Below are positions 17,172-25,076 of a stretch of 51,567 nt of DNA, in pieces. The position numbers and the translations under genes were made by a program. The stretch lies in the NCBI GenBank assembly GCA_020438905.1, contig JAGQTQ010000002.1, forward strand, positions 39,415-90,981. The letters are read 5' to 3'. This stretch comes from Mycobacterium sp. (lineage in GTDB: Bacteria > Actinomycetota > Actinomycetes > Mycobacteriales > Mycobacteriaceae). The notes beneath the pieces are model-generated. The model saw nothing but the letters and a program-made list of their open reading frames with translations. It ran no database searches and had not been told where the DNA came from. Every line of letters starts with the position of its first letter. Positions within the stretch are counted from its first letter, which is position 1.

Positions 17172-18226
17172 GCGAGTCTCCGATCCGCTTCCGGTGCACC
17201 CCATCTGCGGCGCACTGCCTCCCACGGGTTCGCGTAGCGGCCCGGCTGACGGTAGTAGGGGGACTGGCGTTCCAGGTACCGACGTGCCAGCGGTGCCACC
17301 AGCCGCAGCGGGTATCTCTTCCATCCGGCGTTGTGAGCCGTCTCGGCGAGCATCTGCGGCCACGTGTGATGCTGGTGGCCGAGCGCCTGCTGGGCGGGGG
17401 TCGAGTCCATCCAGTCGGTGGCGAACCATCCGTCGTCGTCGTCGGGATCGCCCTTGCGGCCCGGCGGCAGCGCCCCCACCAACCCCATGGCCGCCGCGGT
17501 CGCGGCGCCGATCTCGCCCTGGACCAGACGGTGGCTGTCGTCACCGCCGATCAGCAGCGTCCGGCCGACGACGTCGGCTTCGGTGGCTGCTACGAAGGCG
17601 TGCGCGACATCGCGGACATCGACGGTCTGCAACCGGCCGTCGGCCGGGAGCACGCCCTCGAAGTAGATCAGGTTCGGGTCGGTGTCCAGACGGATGTCGA
17701 CACTGAGGACTCCACCGAGTCGCAGGATCACCCAATCCAGCCCCGAGTCGCGCACCATCCGCTCACTTTCGACCTTGTGCTGGCCGTAGAGGTCGTAGGG
17801 TCGCACCGGCGTATCGGCGGTGAGCAGCCCGGTGATCCGGTGCGGATTGCGGGGCCCGTAGACGGCGATACTCGACGCCTGCACGAAGCGGGGCCGATCC
17901 GGTTGCGCCGCTGCGGCCTGCAGCAGGTTGCGGGTGGCATCGACATTGACCGCGCGGGCCAGTGCGGGCCGCGAGTAGCACATCGGCGGGATGATCGCCG
18001 CGAGGTGGATGATCGCCGCCGGCCGTACCGCGTGGAGCAGTTCGACGACTTGGGCCGGGTCGGTCAGATCGGCCCACCGCACCGGGAGCCCTGCGGGTGT
18101 GGCCCGGCGGTTGGCCGGTGTGTCCAGATCGGTCGCCACCACCGGCGCTCCGAGCCGGGTCAGGTGTGCGACCGTGGCCCTGCCAACCAGTCCGAAGGCT
18201 CCGGTCACAAGTACCGCGTCGGACAT
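17168..18226 (-). CDS. NAD-dependent epimerase/dehydratase (extended SDR)
   Basis: This 352-aa extended SDR has the glycine motif GAFGLVG near 8-14 and the active-site YGQHK. It is a relative of sugar epimerases and 3-beta-hydroxysteroid dehydrogenases, but it is not close to Rv1106c, the steroid enzyme found near here in M. tuberculosis. GGAAGGGGG lies about 6 nt before ATG 18226. It heads the operon with the classical SDR (4-bp overlap) and the AI-2E-family transporter. Substrate unknown. Confidence 0.85.
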   Translation of the reverse strand: MSDAVLVTGAFGLVGRATVAHLTRLGAPVVATDLDTPANRRATPAGLPVRWADLTDPAQVVELLHAVRPAAIIHLAAIIPPMCYSRPALARAVNVDATRNLLQAAAAQPDRPRFVQASSIAVYGPRNPHRITGLLTADTPVRPYDLYGQHKVESERMVRDSGLDWVILRLGGVLSVDIRLDTDPNLIYFEGVLPADGRLQTVDVRDVAHAFVAATEADVVGRTLLIGGDDSHRLVQGEIGAATAAAMGLVGALPPGRKGDPDDDDGWFATDWMDSTPAQQALGHQHHTWPQMLAETAHNAGWKRYPLRLVAPLARRYLERQSPYYRQPGRYANPWEAVRRRWGAPEADRRLA

Positions 18227-18325
18227 CCGGGCCCCCTTCCAGCCGCATCGCCGCAGTTCTCATCTTGCCCGAACCCGGCGCCGCTGGTCGCGGGCTGCCC
18301 CGCCGTTTCGGCTCGGCGGCCGGTT

Positions 18326-18331
18326 TACCAT
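18326..18331 (+). promoter_or_regulatory. -10 hexamer TACCAT
   Basis: TACCAT ends 8 nt before the ATG at 18340. Confidence 0.45.
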
Positions 18332-18339
18332 CGCTAGCT

Positions 18340-18864
18340 ATGGATACCAATCCGCAGTGGCAGCCCCCGGCCGGCGCACCGTTGCCGCCGCCGCCACCGT
18401 CGGGTCGCGCCAGATCCCCCTGGTTGCCGGCCGCGATCATCGGTTCGGCGATCGTGATCGCCGCGGGCCTGGTCGCCGGCGCGCTGATCCTGAAGGACGA
18501 CCGTGGCGATTCGGTTCCCGACGGCGGGATGACGACCTGCCAGGCGTGGGCGGAGACCCGGCTGACCTTGCGGGCGATCCCGGCCCTGCCGAACGGCTGG
18601 ACCTGGGACACCCCGAACATCGACAACCTGATCAAGGTCCAGAACGCGCCGGTGGAAATCGCCCTGGACCTGTTCGAGCCGAAGATCGCCCCGCAGCCGG
18701 CGGATGTGGCCCGGGCGGCCAACGCCTACGTCGCCGCACGCCGCCAGCAGATGCAGGCGCTGACCGACCGCACCTACACGCCGAAGGTCGGTGAGGCCGT
18801 CGACGGAGCCCTGGAGAACCTGAACCAACTCTGCGGGATTCCCGGCGAGCGCCAGAAAATCTGA
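18340..18864 (+). CDS. Small single-pass membrane protein with a Pro-rich start
   Basis: This 174-aa protein begins with a Pro-rich cytoplasmic stretch, has one membrane segment (about 30-51, AAIIGSAIVIAAGLVAGALI), and a predicted extracytoplasmic domain with two Cys (TTCQAW and LCGIPG) that could form a disulfide. I do not recognise a named family; the layout is common among mycobacterial membrane-anchored proteins. It is convergent with xseB, which ends 5 bp away. Confidence 0.65.
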   Translation: MDTNPQWQPPAGAPLPPPPPSGRARSPWLPAAIIGSAIVIAAGLVAGALILKDDRGDSVPDGGMTTCQAWAETRLTLRAIPALPNGWTWDTPNIDNLIKVQNAPVEIALDLFEPKIAPQPADVARAANAYVAARRQQMQALTDRTYTPKVGEAVDGALENLNQLCGIPGERQKI

Positions 18865-18869
18865 GCCGG

Positions 18870-19115
18870 TCAGTCAGCGTCGTTTTCCGGGTCGCTTTCG
18901 GACGCCGCCAGTGCCGCTTCGATCCTGGCCTGCGCTCCGGCGAGGTGTTCCTCGCACCGCCTCGCCAGTGCCTCGCCACGCTCCCAGAGCTTCAGTGAGG
19001 CGTCGAGGTCCAGGCCGCCCTGTTCGAGCAGGCGCACCACCTCGACGAGTTGGTCACGGCTCTGTTCGTAGCCCAACTCCTCGACCGGCGTGGTCGAGTC
19101 ATGGCTGTCGCTCAT
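18870..19115 (-). CDS. xseB: Exodeoxyribonuclease VII small subunit
   Basis: XseB binds XseA to form exonuclease VII, which degrades single-stranded DNA. The 81-aa protein has the family core [20 protein letters not shown] and [16 protein letters not shown], and an acidic tail. A much longer frame upstream is the antisense-free overlap with xseA and is not coding here. The ATG overlaps the xseA stop by 4 bp (ATGA), so translation is probably coupled. Equivalent to Rv1107c. Confidence 0.95.
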   Translation of the reverse strand: MSDSHDSTTPVEELGYEQSRDQLVEVVRLLEQGGLDLDASLKLWERGEALARRCEEHLAGAQARIEAALAASESDPENDAD

Positions 19116-20356
19116 CGGGTTTCGTCCTCCCCTCCGGTGCTCACGGCGCCGATCGCACCGTCGGCGAGCCTGATGCGTAACGCGGTTCCCGCCGGGGCGC
19201 CGGCCGTCGAGCGCAGCACGGTCGCCGGCCCGTCGAGAGTCTGCACCACGGCGTACCCGCGGGCCAGCGTGGCGGCCGGGCCCAGGGTCGACAACCTCGC
19301 GCTCAGGTGCTCGACGCGGTCGGACTCGGCGTCCACCAGCCGGGTGATGTCCCGGCGCGCCGATGTGCGGCTGCGGTGCACCTCGGCCGCGCGCTCGGTG
19401 ACCATCCGAAGCGGATCGGCCAGCGCGGGCCGACTGCGCAACTGCTGCAGTGTGTGGTGCTCGCGGGCGACCCATTGACGCAGCGCCCGGGCGCCGCGAT
19501 GCCTGAGTTCGGCTACCCGGGCCAGTTCGGCCGCCGTATCGGGCACCACCCGTTTGGCGGCGTCGGTGGGGGTGGCGGCCCGGACGTCGGCCACCAGGTC
19601 GCACAGCGGGTTGTCCGGTTCGTGTCCCACGGCGCTGACCACCGGTGTGCGGCACGCGGCGATCGCCCGGCACAGCGTCTCGTCGGAGAACGGCAGTAGG
19701 TCCTCGGCGCTTCCGCCGCCCCGGGCGATGACGATGACGTCGACGTCCGGATCGCCGTCGAGATCACGCAGGGCGCCGACGATCTGCGCCACCGCGGTGG
19801 GGCCCTGGACGGCGGTGTTGCGGATCGCGAAGCGCACCGCGGGCCAGCGGCCGGCGGCCACCGTCGTCACGTCGTGTTCGGCCGCCCCGGCCCGGCCGGT
19901 GATCAGTCCGACCAGGTTGGGCAGGAAGGGCAGTGGCCGCTTGAGCCGCGGGTCGAACAGGCCCTCGGCGTCGAGAAGTTTGCGCAGCCGTTCGATCCGC
20001 TCCAGCAGTTCGCCGAGTCCGACCGCGCGAATCTCGCTGAGCCGCAGTGAGAAAGACCCGCGGCCGGTGTAGAACTGCGGTTTCCCGCAGACAACGACCT
20101 GGGTGCCCTCGGTGATCTTCACCGGGGCGCCGCGCACCAGGTCGGCCCGGCAGCTGACACTGAGCGACATATCGGCGGCCGGGTCGCGCAGCACCATGTA
20201 GGCCGTCGTGTTGCGGGTCTTGATCTCGGTCAGCTGGCCCTCGACCCAGACGGTGCCCAGCTTGTCGATCCACTTCGCCACTCGGACGGCCACCGCCCGA
20301 ACCGGGAACGGGCGGCCCTCGGAGCCATCCGGGGTCCCGGCGGCCGGCCCATTCAC
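19112..20356 (-). CDS. xseA: Exodeoxyribonuclease VII large subunit
   Basis: XseA is the catalytic subunit of exonuclease VII. An N-terminal OB-fold DNA-binding domain spans about 20-110. The catalytic domain has [13 protein letters not shown] and [20 protein letters not shown], both family hallmarks, then a long helical region and a closing RGYAVV domain. The 414 aa match Rv1108c. The GTG start overlaps the stop of the upstream lipid-droplet-protein-like gene (GTGA), and xseB overlaps its end, so the three genes are one operon. Confidence 0.96.
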   Translation of the reverse strand: MNGPAAGTPDGSEGRPFPVRAVAVRVAKWIDKLGTVWVEGQLTEIKTRNTTAYMVLRDPAADMSLSVSCRADLVRGAPVKITEGTQVVVCGKPQFYTGRGSFSLRLSEIRAVGLGELLERIERLRKLLDAEGLFDPRLKRPLPFLPNLVGLITGRAGAAEHDVTTVAAGRWPAVRFAIRNTAVQGPTAVAQIVGALRDLDGDPDVDVIVIARGGGSAEDLLPFSDETLCRAIAACRTPVVSAVGHEPDNPLCDLVADVRAATPTDAAKRVVPDTAAELARVAELRHRGARALRQWVAREHHTLQQLRSRPALADPLRMVTERAAEVHRSRTSARRDITRLVDAESDRVEHLSARLSTLGPAATLARGYAVVQTLDGPATVLRSTAGAPAGTALRIRLADGAIGAVSTGGEDETR

Positions 20357-20949
20357 TTGGCGGTCGCGCGGGTGATCCTGTTGGCCAGCAGGGTCTGGTA
20401 GGGGGCTCGCCCCTTGGCGGCCTCCTCGTAGGCCAGCAGCGCCCTGAGGTCGTCCACCGACAACGAGGTCATCCGGGCGCGCAGCTGGGCCAGGGTCAGC
20501 GACTCGTAATCCATCTCCGCGGCGATCGCCGGCGGCTCCACCGATGTGTCCTCGCGGCCGGGGCCGGCCTTCTGCTGTTTGCTCGCCGATTTGGCATCCC
20601 GCAGTCCGGATCCCCGGACACCCGCGCCCTCGGTCACCGAGTACAGCGCGAAGCGGCCCTCGGTCTGGCGTTCGCCGTTGGCCGGCGGCTGGTCCTGCTC
20701 CGGCAGATCCTCGTCGAAGGTCGCCCAGTCCGGCTTCTCGTCCTTGGGTGGGAAGAAGGTTTCCAGGGCGGCATCGCCCCGGATCGCCAGTCCCGCGAGG
20801 TCCTGCTGCATTTTCATGACGATCTGCGCGACGGTGCTGGCCACCGTCATCGGATACATGATGATGGTCTGCGGCAGCCTGCGGGTCTCCTCGAGGGCGG
20901 TCACCGCGACGCCGACCAGCAGACGAATCCCGTATGGAGCTGTTGACAT
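20353..20949 (-). CDS. Lipid-droplet-associated-like protein (Rv1109c type)
   Basis: This 198-aa protein has a hydrophobic/amphipathic N-terminal half ([19 protein letters not shown], then [15 protein letters not shown]), a conserved [17 protein letters not shown] stretch, a charged linker and a C-terminal helical hairpin. It resembles the mycobacterial family annotated as lipid-droplet-associated, which I recall with moderate certainty. ATG 20949 is set by the TAGGGT hexamer 7 nt upstream; the long upstream frame runs antisense to ispH and is not coding. It heads the xseA-xseB operon. Confidence 0.75.
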   Translation of the reverse strand: MSTAPYGIRLLVGVAVTALEETRRLPQTIIMYPMTVASTVAQIVMKMQQDLAGLAIRGDAALETFFPPKDEKPDWATFDEDLPEQDQPPANGERQTEGRFALYSVTEGAGVRGSGLRDAKSASKQQKAGPGREDTSVEPPAIAAEMDYESLTLAQLRARMTSLSVDDLRALLAYEEAAKGRAPYQTLLANRITRATAK

Positions 20950-20956
20950 GCGCACC

Positions 20957-20962
20957 ACCCTA
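20957..20962 (-). promoter_or_regulatory. -10 hexamer TAGGGT (minus strand)
   Basis: Ends 7 nt before the ATG at 20949; it forms a divergent pair of leaderless promoters with 20992-20997. Confidence 0.6.
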
Positions 20963-20991
20963 CGGCGGGCCCGCCCGCGTCGGGGAGAACG

Positions 20992-20997
20992 TAGGCT
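20992..20997 (+). promoter_or_regulatory. -10 hexamer TAGGCT for ispH
   Basis: Ends 6 nt before the ATG at 21004. Confidence 0.6.
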
Positions 20998-21003
20998 GAA
21001 ACC

Positions 21004-22002
21004 ATGCCGCCAACCGTCAACATGGGGATACCGGGTGTCACCGGCTCGGCAGTGCAGCACGAGGGCAAACGGGTGCTGCTGGCCGAGCCGCGGGGGTACT
21101 GCGCCGGTGTCGACCGAGCCGTCGAAACCGTCGAGCGAGCCCTGGAAAAGCACGGCGCGCCGGTGTATGTGCGCCATGAGATCGTGCACAACCGCCATGT
21201 CGTGGAGACCCTGGCCGCCCGGGGGGCGGTGTTCGTCGCCGAAACCGATGAGGTGCCCGAAGGTGCGACCGTGGTGTTCTCCGCCCACGGCGTGGCGCCC
21301 ACGGTGCGCGAGTCCGCGGCCGAGCGCGAGCTCCAGGTCATCGACGCGACCTGCCCGTTGGTGACCAAGGTGCACAACGAGGCCAAGCGGTTCGCCCGGG
21401 AGGATTACGACATCCTGCTCATCGGCCACGAGGGCCACGAGGAGGTTGTCGGTACCGCCGGTGAGGCTCCCGACCACGTGCAGTTGGTGGACGGTCCGGA
21501 GGGTGTCGCCGGCGTCACCGTTCGCGACGAGAACAAGGTTGTCTGGCTGTCGCAGACCACGTTGAGCGTCGATGAGACGTTGGACATCGTGCAGCGGCTG
21601 CGCGAGCGCTTCCCCACGCTGCAGGACCCGCCCAGCGACGACATCTGCTACGCGACGCAGAACCGGCAGGCCGCGGTCAAGGCGATGGCCCCGGAGTGCG
21701 ATCTGGTGATCGTGGTGGGTTCCCGCAACTCGTCGAATTCGGTGCGCCTGGTCGAGGTGGCACTGGGTGCCGGCGCCGGCGCGGCGCACCTGGTGGACTA
21801 TGCCGCGGACATCGACCCGGACTGGTTGGAGGGCGTGATGACCGTCGGGGTGACCTCAGGGGCTTCGGTGCCCGAGATCCTGGTCACCGGCGTGCTGGAG
21901 CGGCTGGCCGAATTCGGTTTCGGAACGGTGCAGTCGGTGACGACGGCCAACGAGACGACGGTCTTCGCCCTGCCGCGGGAGATCCGGCCGGCTCGGTCCT
22001 GA
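21004..22002 (+). CDS. ispH: 4-hydroxy-3-methylbut-2-enyl diphosphate reductase
   Basis: IspH (LytB2, Rv1110) is the iron-sulfur enzyme that makes IPP and DMAPP at the end of the MEP isoprenoid pathway. The three cluster cysteines are in GYCAGV (C33), DATCPLV (C117) and ICYATQN (C215). The 332-aa length is typical. It supplies substrate for the cis-prenyltransferase at 152-949. It has its own leaderless promoter, divergent from the xse operon, and ends 4 bp before the convergent DUF6542 gene. Confidence 0.97.
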   Translation: MPPTVNMGIPGVTGSAVQHEGKRVLLAEPRGYCAGVDRAVETVERALEKHGAPVYVRHEIVHNRHVVETLAARGAVFVAETDEVPEGATVVFSAHGVAPTVRESAAERELQVIDATCPLVTKVHNEAKRFAREDYDILLIGHEGHEEVVGTAGEAPDHVQLVDGPEGVAGVTVRDENKVVWLSQTTLSVDETLDIVQRLRERFPTLQDPPSDDICYATQNRQAAVKAMAPECDLVIVVGSRNSSNSVRLVEVALGAGAGAAHLVDYAADIDPDWLEGVMTVGVTSGASVPEILVTGVLERLAEFGFGTVQSVTTANETTVFALPREIRPARS

Positions 22003-22006
22003 CCGT

Positions 22007-23161
22007 TCAGCGAACCGGAGGTCCGTCCGAAGGGTCGCGATCCGGGCCGGAGCGGCGATAGCGCACCCGCGACACCGGGTGGTGGGTGGTCTCAGCGCCG
22101 CGCGCCGGTCCGCGGCGCGGCTCCCGCACGGGATACGGGTCGTACTCGGGCTGGGGCCGGTGGCCACGGCGAGGATAGTCCGGCTCGTACGGGTCGAAGC
22201 GGCTGGCGCGTGCGGGCCGGGGCGGGTAGTCGTCCCGGTGGCCGCCGCCGTCCCGGTACTCGGAATCCCAGCCCCCGGGATCCCTGTAGCCCCCGGAGTC
22301 CCTGTAGCCCCCGGAGTCCCTGTAGCCCCCGGGATCCCGATAAGCCCGGGCCTCCCTGCGTTGCCTGGCCTCCCGCGGCGAGCTCGGGGGAGTGCGCCGC
22401 GGTTCCCGCGACCGGCGGCGTGGCGGATCCATCGCGCCATCGTCCTCCCGCGGCCGGTGGGTGGAGTCGCGCCGAGGCCGCGGCGAGGCGTCGGCCTCAG
22501 GGCGTTCCCGCCGGGAGCGGGCTGGGGTGCGCTCGCGCGTCGGCCGCGTCCGGCGCGAGTCTTCAGCCGCCCTGCGCCGGTTGATGCCGTGCCGCGGCCG
22601 GGCGCCGGGCGCACCGGCCTCCTCGGAGGCCTGGGTGCCGTTGCCGGCGAATGCCGAGGACACCCGCGCCGCGAGCCCGGCGAACAGGCTGGGGGCCTCG
22701 GGGCGGCCCGCAGTGGCGGGCTGGCTGCCGGCCGGCGCCGATATCGCGCCGTACCAGCGGACCAAACCGATCAGCAGCACCGTCGCGCTGGTGAACAGCA
22801 TCAACGGAAATCGTTCGACCAACGGGTAGCCGCAGCTGATCGCGACGTCCTTGAGGCCGTTGAAGGCCGAACCGTGCAGTAGAAAGTACGCCAGCGGTAC
22901 GGCGACGAACAGCAGCAGCGGCGGCTGGATCACGGTGGTGAAGATGCCGGACTGGCGGACGAGCAGCACCGCCGCGATGCAGCCCAGCGCGTAGCAGCCG
23001 GCGAAGACGAATCCGAGTTCCTGGTGCCCGAGGCCGGCCTCGATCGCGAAGCCGGCCAGCGTCGCCACCACCGCGATGAGCACCGCAGCCCACCACGGAA
23101 CACCCGCGCGGTGGGGGAACGCGGAGCGCTCATCAGCGCTCAACGTCGGCTGCTCCGGCAT
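22007..23161 (-). CDS. DUF6542 membrane protein with a disordered Arg-rich tail (Rv1111c type)
   Basis: This 384-aa protein has four membrane segments in the first 140 residues (VPWWAAVLIAVVATLAGF, then two central helices, then FPLMLFTSATVLLIGLV), followed by about 230 residues of Arg/Pro/Asp/Gly-rich sequence that looks disordered. The tail has four tandem YRD(P/S)GG units encoded by 18-bp DNA repeats. The membrane part matches the DUF6542 family at the Rv1111c position. Function unknown. A TACGGT hexamer 6 nt upstream supports ATG 23161. Confidence 0.8.
   Translation of the reverse strand: MPEQPTLSADERSAFPHRAGVPWWAAVLIAVVATLAGFAIEAGLGHQELGFVFAGCYALGCIAAVLLVRQSGIFTTVIQPPLLLFVAVPLAYFLLHGSAFNGLKDVAISCGYPLVERFPLMLFTSATVLLIGLVRWYGAISAPAGSQPATAGRPEAPSLFAGLAARVSSAFAGNGTQASEEAGAPGARPRHGINRRRAAEDSRRTRPTRERTPARSRRERPEADASPRPRRDSTHRPREDDGAMDPPRRRSREPRRTPPSSPREARQRREARAYRDPGGYRDSGGYRDSGGYRDPGGWDSEYRDGGGHRDDYPPRPARASRFDPYEPDYPRRGHRPQPEYDPYPVREPRRGPARGAETTHHPVSRVRYRRSGPDRDPSDGPPVR
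22270..22341 (-). repeat. 18-bp tandem repeat, four units, inside the DUF6542 gene
   Basis: Four copies based on AGCCCCCGGRRTCCCTGT (plus-strand reading; the last is diverged at its end) encode YRDPGG/YRDSGG. The two inner units are identical, suggesting recent slippage. Confidence 0.9.
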
Positions 23162-23167
23162 CCCTAG

Positions 23168-23173
23168 ACCGTA
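23168..23173 (-). promoter_or_regulatory. -10 hexamer TACGGT (minus strand)
   Basis: Ends 6 nt before the ATG at 23161. Confidence 0.5.
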
Positions 23174-23248
23174 CCGGTTGAGCTCCCATCGGGGCTGTCG
23201 GCACGGCCCTGGCGTGGCTGAGTGTACGGAGCGGTCGGCGGGTTCTCC

Positions 23249-23254
23249 TAGACT
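23249..23254 (+). promoter_or_regulatory. -10 hexamer TAGACT for ychF
   Basis: Ends 9 nt before the GTG at 23264, so the leader would be 0-3 nt. Confidence 0.5.
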
Positions 23255-23263
23255 TGTGACCCC

Positions 23264-24343
23264 GTGAGCCTGAGCCTGGGAATCGTGGGTCTGCCCAATG
23301 TCGGTAAGTCGACGTTGTTCAACGCGCTGACCCGCAACAACGTACTAGCGGCCAACTATCCGTTCGCCACCATCGAGCCCAACGAGGGCGTCGTCCCGCT
23401 GCCCGACCCACGGCTGGGGAAACTGGCGGAGATGTTCGGATCGGAGCGCATCCTGCCCGCCCCGGTCACCTTCGTCGACATCGCCGGCATCGTCAAAGGC
23501 GCTTCGGAGGGGGCGGGGCTGGGCAACAAGTTCCTGGCCAATATCCGGGAATGCGATGCGATCTGTCAGGTGGTCCGGGTCTTCGCCGACGACGACGTCG
23601 TCCACGTCGACGGCCAGGTGGACCCGGGCTCGGACATCGAGGTGATCGAGACCGAGCTGATCCTGGCCGATCTTCAGACCCTCGACAAGGCGCTGCCCCG
23701 GCTGGAGAAAGAGGCCCGTAACAACAAGGACCGTAAGCCGGTTCACGACGCGGCCGTGGCCGCCCGGCAGGTTCTCGACGAGGGCACCACTATGTTCGCC
23801 GCTGGGGCCAAGGTCGACACGGCACTGCTGCGCGAGCTGAATCTGCTCACTACCAAGCCGTTCCTCTATGTGTTCAACGCCGACGAATCGGTTCTGAGCG
23901 ATGAGGCCAGGGTCGCCGAGTTGCGGGCGTTGGTGGCGCCGGCCGACGCGGTGTTCCTCGACGCCAAGATCGAGGCCGAGTTGCAGGAACTCGACGACGA
24001 GTCCGCTGCGGAGTTGCTGGAGTCGATCGGTCAGCACGAACGCGGTCTGGACGCGTTGGCCCGGGCCGGATTCCACACGCTGAACCTGCAGACCTACCTG
24101 ACCGCCGGTCCCAAGGAGGCCCGCGCCTGGGTGATCCGCAAAGGTGACACCGCACCGAAGGCGGCCGGGGTGATCCACACCGACTTCGAGAAGGGTTTCA
24201 TCAAAGCCGAGGTGGTGTCGTTCGAGGACCTCGCCACTGCCGGATCGATGGCCGCCGCCAAGGCGGCCGGTAAGGTCCGGATGGAGGGCAAGGACTACGT
24301 GATGGCCGATGGTGACGTGGTCGAGTTCCGGTTCAACGTCTGA
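23264..24343 (+). CDS. ychF: Redox-regulated ATPase YchF
   Basis: YchF/Ola1 is a universally conserved Obg-family P-loop NTPase that prefers ATP and associates with ribosomes. G1 motif GLPNVGKST is at about 6-14, DIAGIVKGASEGAGLGN carries the G3 region, and FNADES stands in place of the classical NKxD motif, which explains the relaxed nucleotide choice in the family. The C-terminal TGS domain ends in MADGDVVEFRFNV. At 359 aa it matches Rv1112. Confidence 0.96.
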   Translation: MSLSLGIVGLPNVGKSTLFNALTRNNVLAANYPFATIEPNEGVVPLPDPRLGKLAEMFGSERILPAPVTFVDIAGIVKGASEGAGLGNKFLANIRECDAICQVVRVFADDDVVHVDGQVDPGSDIEVIETELILADLQTLDKALPRLEKEARNNKDRKPVHDAAVAARQVLDEGTTMFAAGAKVDTALLRELNLLTTKPFLYVFNADESVLSDEARVAELRALVAPADAVFLDAKIEAELQELDDESAAELLESIGQHERGLDALARAGFHTLNLQTYLTAGPKEARAWVIRKGDTAPKAAGVIHTDFEKGFIKAEVVSFEDLATAGSMAAAKAAGKVRMEGKDYVMADGDVVEFRFNV

Positions 24344-24389
24344 TCGCCGGTAGGGCGACAGCTCGCCGTCTCGCGCAAGAATTCCGTAC

Positions 24390-24533
24390 ATGGAAACCCT
24401 GCCGCTGGCGGAGGTTCGCGCGAACCTCTCCAAACTGGTCGACGAGGCGGTCCGCACCCATCTGCGAATCGAGGTCACTCGTCAGGGTCGGCGGGCGTCG
24501 ATTCGTCACCGGCGTGACGCATACCGCACTTGA
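24390..24533 (+). pseudogene. Truncated Phd/RelB-type antitoxin remnant
   Basis: A 47-codon frame starts METLPLAEVRANLSKLVDEA and continues THLRIEVTRQGRRAS, the N-terminal DNA-binding part of Phd/YefM/RelB antitoxins (compare Rv1247c). After about residue 37 the expected ApuVLI-type strand and toxin-binding tail are replaced by unrelated residues and a stop. No toxin frame follows; the next gene is a thioredoxin. It is probably a decayed toxin-antitoxin locus. It could still bind DNA if expressed. Confidence 0.7.
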
Positions 24534-24606
24534 GACGTTGTTCGGCAACGGATTCCGGTGTAATTGAGTTCCGTTTCAGTGTCCAGCCGAGGCAAGGAAG
24601 GCCGAA

Positions 24607-25035
24607 ATGAGTGGAATCGTCGAATGCCCCGGGTGCCACAAGCGCAACCGGGTCCCCGCGGCGGCGAGCGGAAAGCCCCGCTGTGCCCAGTGCCGGCACT
24701 GGCTGCCCTGGATCGTCGACGCCGGTGACGGCGACTTCGCCGAGGTGGTGGAGAAGTCCCCGGTCCCCGTTCTGGTGGATTTGTGGGCGCCCTGGTGTGG
24801 ACCGTGCCGTACGGTCTCGCCGGCTCTGGAGCAGCTGGCGACCGAGCGCGCCGGGCGACTCAAACTGGTCAAGATCAACGTCGACAACGCCCCGGGAATC
24901 TCACAGCGGTTCGGGGTTCAAGCCGTCCCCACCCTGATGATCACCAGCTCGGGAAAGGTGCTCGACCGCCGCGCCGGAGCCGCGCCGGTGGCGGCCCTGC
25001 GGAGCTGGCTCGAGGACACCCTGCCCGGGTCGTGA
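24607..25035 (+). CDS. Thioredoxin with an N-terminal zinc-finger domain (Trx2 type)
   Basis: This 142-aa protein has two CxxC pairs at the N-terminus (CPGC 7-10 and CAQC 26-29), as in E. coli thioredoxin 2, where they bind zinc. A thioredoxin fold follows with active site WCGPC at 63-67 and the cis-proline in AVPTLMI. It should reduce protein disulfides in the cytosol; zinc-finger thioredoxins are often linked to oxidative stress. AAGGAAGG upstream of ATG 24607 is a good ribosome binding site. It converges on the decarboxylase gene. Confidence 0.92.
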   Translation: MSGIVECPGCHKRNRVPAAASGKPRCAQCRHWLPWIVDAGDGDFAEVVEKSPVPVLVDLWAPWCGPCRTVSPALEQLATERAGRLKLVKINVDNAPGISQRFGVQAVPTLMITSSGKVLDRRAGAAPVAALRSWLEDTLPGS

Positions 25036-25076
25036 CCCCGGGGCTTGTCGGGGCGGCGTCGCCGTGCTGGGACGGG

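Noticed and set aside
20950..21789. Upstream extension of the Rv1109c-like frame
   Set aside because: It lies antisense to ispH; the conserved protein starts at ATG 20949.
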